DNA of 64,000 bases from Colwellia echini (GTDB lineage: Bacteria; Pseudomonadota; Gammaproteobacteria; Enterobacterales; Alteromonadaceae). Each line of letters begins with the position of its first letter. Position 1 is the stretch's first letter. The notes under the pieces were generated by a model. It was not told the DNA's origin, searched no databases, and saw nothing but the letters and a program-made list of their open reading frames with translations. The stretch is from assembly GCF_002843355.2 (NCBI RefSeq), contig NZ_PJAI02000008.1, positions 62,001-126,000 on the forward strand. The letters run 5' to 3'. The translations under genes and the position numbers were made by a program. Positions 8,065-16,324 of this stretch are shown here, piece by piece.

Positions 8065-10833
8065 ATGTTAAAATTCAAACAAAATAAATTAACGCTAGCA
8101 CTACTTTCAAGTGGCCTAATCGCATTAAGTACGCCTACTTTTGCAGAAGAAACCGAAGAACAAAAAGCTGATGCGGCATCATATCAAGCAGAAAAAGCTG
8201 ACGTTGAAGTAATTCAGGTTAAAGGCCTTCGTGGCAGTATCGTTGAATCAATCAATACTAAACGCTTTTCATCAAGCGTTGTAGAAGCTATAACCGCAGA
8301 AGACATAGGTAAATTACCTGATTCATCAATTGCAGAAACTATTGCTCGTTTACCTGGTTTAACTTCACAACGTTTAGACGGTCGTTCAAGTCGTGTAAGT
8401 GTTCGTGGTTTCAGTGAAAACGAAAGTGGTACAACATTTAACGGTCGTGAACAAGTTTCTATCAGCGATAACCGTGGTGTTGAATTTGATTTATACCCGT
8501 CTGAAGTAATGTCAGCGGTTACTGTTTATAAAACACCTAACGCCTCAATTGAAGCAGAAGGCATTGCCGGTGTTATTAACTTAGAAACTATCAAGCCTTT
8601 AGCCCAAGACGAACGCATTATTCAGTTCAATGCCCAATACGAAAAAACCAGCTTTGATAAATTAAATCCCGATGGCGATGACTCAGGATTTCGTGGCACT
8701 TTCTCTTATTTAGATAAATTTTTAGATGATACTTTAGGTGTAGCTATTGCTTACAACACTATGAGTTCACCAAACCAAGAAAAACGTTGGGAATCTTGGG
8801 GCTACCCTGATTTTGAAGTTGATGGTGAAAACTTCTCAATGCTAGGTGGCGCAAAACCATTCGTGCGTTCTTCAACGTTAGATCGTGATTCAACCATGTT
8901 GGTTATTGAATCAGCACCAACTGATGAATTATTAATGACGTTTGATGCCTTATATGTAAATTATAAAGATCATAAACGTTTACGTGGTATTGAAATTCCA
9001 TTTGCATGGGGGCAAGGTACTTTATCTGCCGATACAGTAGACCCTGAAACAGGGTTTATTACTAGCGGCGGCACTGACGGACAACGCCTTTTAGTACGTA
9101 ACGATTTTGAAGATCGTGATGCAATCATGCAGGCATATGGTTTTAATGCTGAATATGAAATGACGATTAACACCACCTTAGAATTTGATGTGAGTTACTC
9201 ACAAGTAGATCGCGATATTTATTCGGTTGAAAGTTACTCAGGTACTGGCCGTGGCGACGATCAAGGCTTGGCTGATAATTTAACTTATAACTTAGAAAGT
9301 GGTAACTCTGGTGCAAAATTTACCCATGAAATAAACTACGCAGATTACGACTTAATTCAATTAGGTGGTCCATTAAGTTGGGGTAATGGTAATAGTGTGC
9401 CAAGTGATGGACAAGATGGTTTCATCAACACACCAACAATTGATGACGAGTTATATACCTTAAGACTTGCAGCAACTACGTCACTTGATAATGGCTTTAT
9501 TGATAGTATTGGTTATGGTTTGTCTTATCGTAACCGCGATAAAACAAAAAAATCTGAAGGTTACTACATGACCTTGGATGTTTATCCAAACACACTCATC
9601 GTGCCAGAGCAGTATCGTGAAGGCACAGTGAATTTAGACTTTATTGGTATGGGCAATGCAATCGCCTATAACACTAAAGGTTTAATTGACGATGGTTACT
9701 ATAATTTAACCAAAGAAAGTTTAACTGATCCTAAGCATGAAAATAAATCTTGGTTGGTATCAGAAAGTATCACTTCTGCTTATTTACAAGCGAATATTGA
9801 TACTGAATTATTTGGCCTTGCTTTAACGGGTAATATTGGTGGTCGTTACATATATACAGATCAATCATCACAAGGTTCAGCATATACTGTTAATGATGAC
9901 GGGTTAGTTGTTGGTATACCAACCAATGTTGCTCATGATTATTCAAACTTTTTACCAAGCTTGAACTTGTCATTACAAGTGGCTGAAAACCAAATGGTTC
10001 GTTTCGGCGCAGCACAAACTATTTCTCGTGCTCGTATGGATGAAATGAATGCATCGATTGCCGCTGAATACAATGATACCCCAGATGACAATGGTAATTT
10101 TTGGGCCGTTTCAGGTGGTAACCCAGAACTTGAACCAAAAGAAGCGACTGGTTACGATTTAACTTATGAAAACTACTTCAGTGATGAAGGTTACTTCTCA
10201 ACGGCTGTATTTTATAAAGATATAACCCAGTGGATTTTTGATGGTGCTTATGAAATTGATATGACTGGTATTAATGATCCTGCAACTGGAGAATTACCAG
10301 CAACAAGTACCGGTACTGCTACAGGTAAAGTAAATGGCGGTAGCGGTGACATGTGGGGTTATGAATTAACACTTGCCCTACCACTTAAAGTGTTCCATGA
10401 AAGCTTAGAAGGTTTTGGTGTAAACTCGAGTTACACCAGTATTAGTCAAAATATTACAGACCAAAATGGTAATGAATTTGACCTTCCTGGCTTATCTGAA
10501 AGCATTGCTAGCGTAACGTTTTATTATGAGCGTGATGGTCTACAAATACGTGCAAACATGCGTTCACGTGAAGACTTTAAAGGCGATGTTTACGGCTTAG
10601 GTTTTGACACCGTACAAGTAGATATCCAAGGCGAAACCATTTGGGATGCACAAATTGCCTATGACTTTGGTGATGCCGGTTTCACCTCTTTAGATGGTTT
10701 GTCGGTATCGTTTAGTGGTGCTAACTTAACTAATGAACCATTTGTGTCAACCAGTGGCGATAACAGTTTGCAAGTTCGTGACTACCAAGACTATGGTAAA
10801 TCATATTTACTTGGCTTTACTTACAGAATGTAA
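8065..10833 (+). CDS. TonB-dependent receptor (TIGR01782-type, carbohydrate-associated class)
   Basis: This is an outer-membrane active transporter. The ATG at 8065 is chosen over the in-frame ATG at 8044 because GGGGAG lies 8 bases before it and it gives a clean signal peptide (MLKFKQNKLTLALLSS, cleavage after TFA). The mature protein has a TonB-box-like start (VEVIQVKG), a plug domain (SSSVVEAITAEDIGKLPDSS, then IAETIARLPG) and a 22-strand-type barrel ending in aromatic YLLGFTYRM. The 922-residue length and plug sequence fit the TonB-Xanth-Caul class, often found in sugar-utilisation loci of marine Alteromonadales and usually beside tryptophan-halogenase-like genes, as here. Substrate unknown. 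Probable regulation by a LacI-type protein comes from the two upstream sites. Confidence 0.93.
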   Translation: MLKFKQNKLTLALLSSGLIALSTPTFAEETEEQKADAASYQAEKADVEVIQVKGLRGSIVESINTKRFSSSVVEAITAEDIGKLPDSSIAETIARLPGLTSQRLDGRSSRVSVRGFSENESGTTFNGREQVSISDNRGVEFDLYPSEVMSAVTVYKTPNASIEAEGIAGVINLETIKPLAQDERIIQFNAQYEKTSFDKLNPDGDDSGFRGTFSYLDKFLDDTLGVAIAYNTMSSPNQEKRWESWGYPDFEVDGENFSMLGGAKPFVRSSTLDRDSTMLVIESAPTDELLMTFDALYVNYKDHKRLRGIEIPFAWGQGTLSADTVDPETGFITSGGTDGQRLLVRNDFEDRDAIMQAYGFNAEYEMTINTTLEFDVSYSQVDRDIYSVESYSGTGRGDDQGLADNLTYNLESGNSGAKFTHEINYADYDLIQLGGPLSWGNGNSVPSDGQDGFINTPTIDDELYTLRLAATTSLDNGFIDSIGYGLSYRNRDKTKKSEGYYMTLDVYPNTLIVPEQYREGTVNLDFIGMGNAIAYNTKGLIDDGYYNLTKESLTDPKHENKSWLVSESITSAYLQANIDTELFGLALTGNIGGRYIYTDQSSQGSAYTVNDDGLVVGIPTNVAHDYSNFLPSLNLSLQVAENQMVRFGAAQTISRARMDEMNASIAAEYNDTPDDNGNFWAVSGGNPELEPKEATGYDLTYENYFSDEGYFSTAVFYKDITQWIFDGAYEIDMTGINDPATGELPATSTGTATGKVNGGSGDMWGYELTLALPLKVFHESLEGFGVNSSYTSISQNITDQNGNEFDLPGLSESIASVTFYYERDGLQIRANMRSREDFKGDVYGLGFDTVQVDIQGETIWDAQIAYDFGDAGFTSLDGLSVSFSGANLTNEPFVSTSGDNSLQVRDYQDYGKSYLLGFTYRM

Positions 10834-10864
10834 GCTAAGCTTAAGTTAAAGTAATTGAAGATTT

Positions 10865-10900
10865 AAAGCCCTTGTAATAAACCATTGCGAGGGCTTTTTT
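10865..10900 (+). terminator. Intrinsic terminator between receptor and halogenase genes
   Basis: AAAGCCCTTG pairs with the CGAGGGCTTT side around a short loop and is followed by a T-run. It lies 32 bases after the receptor stop. Since the next gene has the same direction with little room for a promoter, it may be a partial terminator that lowers halogenase expression relative to the receptor. Confidence 0.8.
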
Positions 10901-10975
10901 ATCTATACTGAAAAATGAACAAACGCACATGAACTAACTCACATAAATTAACAAATAAAAAACCGAGGAAAGTTA

Positions 10976-12466
10976 ATGCATAACAAACATATCAAGAATG
11001 TTGTCATTGTCGGTGGTGGCACAGCCGGTTGGATCACCGCGTCATTGCTGGCAAAAATTATTGGTAAAGCCATTAATATTACCTTAATTGAGTCTGATAA
11101 AATTGGCATTATCGGCGTTGGCGAAGCCACCATACCGCCAATCATAAACTTTAATAATGCCTTGGGTATTGATGAAAATACTTTTATTAAAGAAACCAAA
11201 GCGACAATTAAACTCGGCATAGAATTTGAGAATTGGAAGCAAAAAGGCGACAGCTATATGCACGCTTTTGGCTCTATTGGAAAAAGCTTTCCGTTTTGTG
11301 ACTTTTCGCATTATTGGGTAAAAAGCTTACAAAATGGTGATGATTCTAGCTTATGGGATTACTCGTTAAATTATCAGGCAGCTAAAAAAGGCAAGTTTGC
11401 TAAATTACCACATATTGAAGGCACCACTTTACCAGGCCTTGCTTACGCTTATCACTTTGATGCCAGTTTATATGCACAGCTTTTACGCCGCTTTAGTGAA
11501 GCCAAAGGCGTCACTCGCATTGAAGGTACCATCAACAAAGTTAATGTCAATCAAGATGATGGCAGCATTGACAGCGTCACCCTTGAAGATCAACAAAAAA
11601 TTACCGGTGACTTATTTATCGATTGTACCGGTTTACATGCTTTATTAATTGAAAAAACACTAAATACCGGCTTTGAAGATTGGTCGCATTGGTTACCATG
11701 TGATCGCGCTATGGCAGTCCCTTGTGAGTCTGTCGATAAAATCACACCTTATACTCGTTCAACAGCGCATGATGCTGGCTGGCAATGGCGCATTCCGCTA
11801 CAACATCGTATCGGCAATGGTATTGTCTATTCCAGCAAGCATATGACCGACGAACAGGCTAAAGAAACATTATTAGCAAACTTAGACGGTAAACCATTAG
11901 CTGAGCCAAGGGCAATTCCGTTTAGAACAGGGCGTCGCCTAAAACAATGGCATAAAAATGTTATAAGTATTGGTTTATCTAGCGGCTTTTTAGAGCCGTT
12001 AGAGTCCACCAGTATTCATCTTATTCAAACCGCCGCCATTCGTTTAGTGAAAAATTTTCCACATAACGGCATTAATGACGAAGAAGTGACTGAATTTAAT
12101 CGACAGTCACGTATCGAAATCGAAAAAATTCGTGATTTTATTATTTTGCATTACAAATTAAATGAACGTAACGACAGCGAGTTTTGGCGAACTTGCCAAC
12201 GCATGGATATTCCTGACACTTTACGTGAAAAAATAGCCTTGTTTAAGAAAACAGGTAAGGTATTTAGAGAATATGATGATTTGTTTGCTGAAGTCGCGTG
12301 GCAACAAGTTATGGTGGGTCAAGGGATCACGCCTGAAGATCACCACCCGCTGGCGGATAACTTAACAGATGAGCAACTACGCGACTTAACGACTCATTTA
12401 AAAATGATCATTAATAACACAGTCGATAAATTACCTAGTCATGAGGAGTTCTTGGCTAGTTTATAA
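10976..12466 (+). CDS. Tryptophan-halogenase-family flavoprotein (PrnA-like)
   Basis: The 496-residue protein belongs to the FAD-dependent tryptophan 7-halogenase family. The FAD-binding motif VGGGTAGW lies at residues 12-19, the halogenase signature WQWRIP at 269-274, and the conserved Lys in ATIKLGIEF at residue 79, the position of the PrnA catalytic Lys. The start is ATG 10976 with AGGAAAG upstream. Members encoded beside TonB receptors in marine bacteria form a large subgroup whose substrates are mostly unknown and may not be tryptophan. Co-transcription with the receptor is likely, though a terminator lies between them. The flavin reductase partner is not in the window. Confidence 0.9.
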   Translation: MHNKHIKNVVIVGGGTAGWITASLLAKIIGKAINITLIESDKIGIIGVGEATIPPIINFNNALGIDENTFIKETKATIKLGIEFENWKQKGDSYMHAFGSIGKSFPFCDFSHYWVKSLQNGDDSSLWDYSLNYQAAKKGKFAKLPHIEGTTLPGLAYAYHFDASLYAQLLRRFSEAKGVTRIEGTINKVNVNQDDGSIDSVTLEDQQKITGDLFIDCTGLHALLIEKTLNTGFEDWSHWLPCDRAMAVPCESVDKITPYTRSTAHDAGWQWRIPLQHRIGNGIVYSSKHMTDEQAKETLLANLDGKPLAEPRAIPFRTGRRLKQWHKNVISIGLSSGFLEPLESTSIHLIQTAAIRLVKNFPHNGINDEEVTEFNRQSRIEIEKIRDFIILHYKLNERNDSEFWRTCQRMDIPDTLREKIALFKKTGKVFREYDDLFAEVAWQQVMVGQGITPEDHHPLADNLTDEQLRDLTTHLKMIINNTVDKLPSHEEFLASL

Positions 12467-12543
12467 TGTCGCACATACCGTCTAAGTGATAACTTCTTTA
12501 TATGAAATGTTATAAACCCAAGTCATAGTGAATGTAGCAACAA

Positions 12544-12586
12544 AAAAGGCAGTAACTCAGTATATATAAATGAGTTACTGCCTTTT
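12544..12586. terminator. Bidirectional terminator between halogenase and polA
   Basis: A perfect 16-bp stem (AAAAGGCAGTAACTCA at 12544-12559 with its complement at 12571-12586) encloses an 11-base loop. It has an A-run on the left and a T-rich run on the right, so it can serve both convergent genes. Confidence 0.88.
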
Positions 12587-12644
12587 GTTTTCTATAGTTA
12601 ATCAGTTATTTTTGACTAATCACTAGATGATAAATTGTTTGTAG

Positions 12645-15455
12645 TTAGTGCGCTTCATCCCAGTTATCACCAATACCAAACTCGGCAATTAATGGCACAC
12701 TCAGCTCAACAGCGTTATTCATTAAGGTTACTAACTTTTGCGTAGTTTCTTCAACAATGTCTTGGTGAATTTCAAAAATCAATTCATCGTGCACTTGCAT
12801 GGTCATTTTTATGCGAACATCATTTTGTGCTTCAATCCATTCATGAACTGATAGCATAGCTTTTTTAATGATATCAGCAGCCGTTCCTTGCATTGGCGCA
12901 TTGATTGCTGCTCGCTCTGCCGCCTTTTTACGCATACCATTCTTAGCATTAATGTCAGGTAAATATAAACGACGACCAAAAATGGTTTCAACATAACCTT
13001 GCTCACTCGCTTGTTGACGAGTGTCTTCCATGTAAGTTAATACACCTGGGTAGCGTTGAAAGTATTTGTCTTGATATTCTTGCGCCTGCTGACGACCAAT
13101 ATTTAGCTGTTTAGCTAAACCAAACGCAGACATACCGTAAATTAAACCAAAGTTAATCGCTTTAGCGCTTCGACGTTGATCGGTTGTTACTTCATCAAGA
13201 TCAACCGCAAAAATTTCTGCTGCGGTAGCCTTATGAATATCTTTACCTTCACTAAAAGCGTTAACTAAGCCTTTGTCGTTTGATAAATGCGCCATAATAC
13301 GTAATTCAATTTGCGAGTAATCGATGGCGACAATCTTGTGATCTTTAGGGGCAATAAACGCTTGGCGAATTTTACGACCTTGCTCACTACGAATTGGAAT
13401 GTTTTGTAGGTTTGGATCGGTTGAAGATAAACGCCCCGTTGCAGTAACTGCTTGATGATACGATGTATGCAAACGACCTGTTTTTTCGCTTACCATTAAC
13501 GGCAATTTATCTGTGTAAGTGGATTTAAGTTTACTTAAGCCACGGTTTTCTAAAATAACTTTAGGTAAAGGATAATCAAGAGCTAACTCTTGCAGCACTT
13601 CTTCTGCTGTAGAAGGTGCGCCTTTTGGTGTTTTTTTGATGACCGGGATTTTTAATTCTTCAAATAAAATCTCTTGTAATTGCTTTGGTGAACCTAAATT
13701 AAAGCTTTTTCCAGCTAAGTTATGGGCTTCAATTTCTAGCTCATCTAAACGCTGCCCTAAACTAAAGCTTTGATCCGCTAAAACATCACTGTCAATTAAT
13801 ACGCCGGTTTGCTCCATTTTCGCTAGCACTGCTAACAACGGCATTTCAATATCAGTAAATACACTAAGTATTGAAGGCGTTTGCGCTAACGCAGGGAAAA
13901 TAGCCTGATGTAAACGTAAAGTGATGTCTGCATCTTCGGCGGCGTAGTGACCAGCTTTTTCAATATCAATTTGATTAAAGGTTAATTGTTTAGCACCTTT
14001 GCCTGCAACATCTTCAAAATGCACCGTTTTATAATCAAGATACTTAAGTGCTAGAGCGTCCATATTATGACGCGTAGCAACACTGTTATAGCAATATGAC
14101 TCGATCATGGTATCAAAATCAATACCCTGTAATTCAATATCGTAATGGCTTAATACGTTAGCGTCATACTTAAGATTTTGACCAATTTTTTTAATGATTT
14201 TACTTTCTAATAAAGGCTTTAATTGTGCCAGAACCCAGTCTTTATCAAGTTGCTCTGGTGCACCCTCATAATCATGAGTTAATGGTACATAAGCAGCTTT
14301 ACCTGCCTCAATAGCGAATGATACGCCGACTAACTCGGCTTTCATGTAATCAACACTGGTGGTTTCGGTATCAAAAGCAAAAGTACCACTGCCTTGCAGT
14401 TTTACTAACCATTCATTGAATAATGCTTTATCAAAAATAATATCGTATTGACTTTGCGCTACTTCAACAGCTGTTACTTCTGCTGCGCTCTCTGTGCTTA
14501 CTGTGGCTGATTTAGCAGCGCCTGATTTAGCTTTACTGTCAGTAGCAGCGCTAGCTTTATCGCCATTACCAAGATCGGCAAGTAAGCGTTTTAATTCATA
14601 TTTAGTGTATAGCTCTGTTAATGCCGCCACATCAGGCTCACCAGCGGCTAATTCGCCTGCTGTTTGCTCTAATTCAACATCACACTTAATGGTTGCTAAT
14701 TGATAAGATAAAGGTAATTGCTCTAGCGCATCACGTAGGTTCTCACCAATTTTACCTTTCACTTTGTCAGCATTAGCAATAACACCTTCAAGCGTTTCGT
14801 ATTCTGCTAACCATTTAACCGCGGTTTTAGGGCCACACTTAACAACACCTGGAATGTTATCCACTTTATCGCCCATTAAGGCAAGGTAATCTATAATTTG
14901 ATCAGGGCGAACGCCAAATTTTTCACTAACGCCGGCAACATCCATGGCCACGTCTGTCATGGTATTAATTAACGTAACATGCGGCGTAACTAGTTGCGCC
15001 ATATCTTTATCGCCTGTTGAAATTACCGTTTCAATGCCTAACTCATCCGCTTGCTTTGCTAACGTACCAATAACGTCATCAGCCTCAACATCAGGGATCA
15101 CTAATAAAGGTAAACCCATTGCCGTAATAATGTCGTGTATTGGTGCAATTTGGCTACGTAAATCATCAGGCATTGGCGGACGATTAGCCTTATATTCTGG
15201 ATACATATCATTGCGGAAGGTTTTTCCCTTGGCATCAAAAATAGCGATAATATTGCCGTTAGGGTAGTCTTTTTTCAAACTCCGAAACATATTTAACACA
15301 CCGGTAATGGCACCTGTTGGTTGGCCATCAGCGGTTGAAAGTGCTTGTAAATAAGGGACGTGATAAGCACGAAATAAATAAGATGAACCATCAACCAATA
15401 TTAAGGGAGATGAGACGTTACTAAGGGTATCGAGAGTAGTTTCAAGAGTTGTCAT
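12645..15455 (-). CDS. polA: DNA polymerase I
   Basis: Pol I processes Okazaki fragments and fills repair gaps. All three domains are present in 936 residues (928 in E. coli). The N-terminal 5'-3' exonuclease has LILVDGSSYLFRAYH and VPDVEADDVIGTLA. The 3'-5' proofreading domain keeps the DxE pair in FAFDTETTS. The polymerase domain has motif A (DYSQIELRIMAHLS), the O-helix (RRSAKAINFGLIYG) and motif C (QVHDELIFE). An Ala/Ser/Thr/Lys-rich linker at about residues 300-335 separates the exonuclease domains. The ATG at 15455 gives the canonical N-terminus. Two DnaA-box-like sites lie 110-265 bases upstream. No spot 42 RNA or engB gene, the usual enterobacterial neighbours, is seen. Confidence 0.98.
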   Translation of the reverse strand: MTTLETTLDTLSNVSSPLILVDGSSYLFRAYHVPYLQALSTADGQPTGAITGVLNMFRSLKKDYPNGNIIAIFDAKGKTFRNDMYPEYKANRPPMPDDLRSQIAPIHDIITAMGLPLLVIPDVEADDVIGTLAKQADELGIETVISTGDKDMAQLVTPHVTLINTMTDVAMDVAGVSEKFGVRPDQIIDYLALMGDKVDNIPGVVKCGPKTAVKWLAEYETLEGVIANADKVKGKIGENLRDALEQLPLSYQLATIKCDVELEQTAGELAAGEPDVAALTELYTKYELKRLLADLGNGDKASAATDSKAKSGAAKSATVSTESAAEVTAVEVAQSQYDIIFDKALFNEWLVKLQGSGTFAFDTETTSVDYMKAELVGVSFAIEAGKAAYVPLTHDYEGAPEQLDKDWVLAQLKPLLESKIIKKIGQNLKYDANVLSHYDIELQGIDFDTMIESYCYNSVATRHNMDALALKYLDYKTVHFEDVAGKGAKQLTFNQIDIEKAGHYAAEDADITLRLHQAIFPALAQTPSILSVFTDIEMPLLAVLAKMEQTGVLIDSDVLADQSFSLGQRLDELEIEAHNLAGKSFNLGSPKQLQEILFEELKIPVIKKTPKGAPSTAEEVLQELALDYPLPKVILENRGLSKLKSTYTDKLPLMVSEKTGRLHTSYHQAVTATGRLSSTDPNLQNIPIRSEQGRKIRQAFIAPKDHKIVAIDYSQIELRIMAHLSNDKGLVNAFSEGKDIHKATAAEIFAVDLDEVTTDQRRSAKAINFGLIYGMSAFGLAKQLNIGRQQAQEYQDKYFQRYPGVLTYMEDTRQQASEQGYVETIFGRRLYLPDINAKNGMRKKAAERAAINAPMQGTAADIIKKAMLSVHEWIEAQNDVRIKMTMQVHDELIFEIHQDIVEETTQKLVTLMNNAVELSVPLIAEFGIGDNWDEAH

Positions 15456-15564
15456 AAAAGTACGCGGAGTGACTAAATAAGCTAAAGATAACTAAGCATG
15501 CCACAAAGCGAAGATTGGCTCCACTTTATCAGTGCGTTTTATTATTCACTTTAATGGTGCAGTC

Positions 15565-15573
15565 TGTGGATAA
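15565..15573 (-). promoter_or_regulatory. DnaA-box-like site 1 upstream of polA
   Basis: TGTGGATAA is the complement of the consensus DnaA box TTATCCACA, located 110 bases upstream of the polA start. A second copy lies 145 bp further away in the same orientation. Confidence 0.45.
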
Positions 15574-15709
15574 CCTTGTGATCAAGTACGAAAAATAGCC
15601 AGTCAATTGCGCAATGCAAAGCTGGCGATTAAAATACAAGGATATGTTTTCATTGAAAAAAGCGGGACTTTCTAGCTTTAAAATACACAATGTTTTTATT
15701 TTTATTGTT

Positions 15710-15718
15710 TGTGGATAA
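15710..15718 (-). promoter_or_regulatory. DnaA-box-like site 2 upstream of polA
   Basis: This is a second exact TGTGGATAA. Two perfect 9-mers within 150 bp is more than expected by chance, but one short motif pair is weak evidence. Confidence 0.4.
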
Positions 15719-16324
15719 TTTTATTATCACGGTTATTTTTTAGTTGTACGAAAAACCAACTACGGAAAATAACGAGGTAAGAGATTATCAGAAATAGGGA
15801 TGATTACCAGCAAATTATTAAACTTTTTTTACAGATTATTTACACTTTAAAATAACAAAAAAACATAAGCGAGTATTGGCGCTAGTTAGCAACAGATTTA
15901 CGACAATAATAATTTAAAATTAATAGAAAAATATTTTTTGAACTCTACTTTCTTAACGCTAATGATTAACTTACTTTAACGCTTATTGCTTATTTCGAAA
16001 CTTATTATTTGATGATACAACCAATAGCGCTAAGCCAAGTTGAATCACATTACCAAATAACAACAACCCATATTACCAATTATTTTAATAAACTAGGTAA
16101 TAGAATAAAATGTAACTTCATAATAACCTTATATCTAAGCTGTTGTTATTAATAATTATAAAATTCTCTCGATAAAAACGAAGAACTTCGTAAACAAATA
16201 GACAAGCTAAATTAGGTATTTAATTATGTAATTAAAATGTAATCATCCGTTTTATTTTCATATTAATTGCTTTCATACTCAGGTAATATCTAGGTATAAC
16301 GCAGTAATTAGTAGAGTAAATATA

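Larger units (their letters stand above)
15456..16324. other. Long intergenic region between polA and the alginate lyase gene
   Basis: No convincing gene is visible in these 869 AT-rich bases between divergent genes. The polA-proximal half holds two TGTGGATAA words and a TAGTTG/CAACTA hairpin (15741-15762). The lyase-proximal half holds TATTACC/GGTAATA arms (16071-16077, 16096-16102) and a compact ACGAAG-AA-CTTCGT palindrome (16178-16191), 133 bases before the lyase start and a possible operator. The middle is simple AT-rich sequence. A small RNA cannot be excluded. Confidence 0.7.

Noticed and set aside
15456..16324. Possible replication origin because of two DnaA-box-like words
   Set aside because: Only two boxes, no AT-rich repeat array, and no dnaA, gidA or parAB genes nearby.
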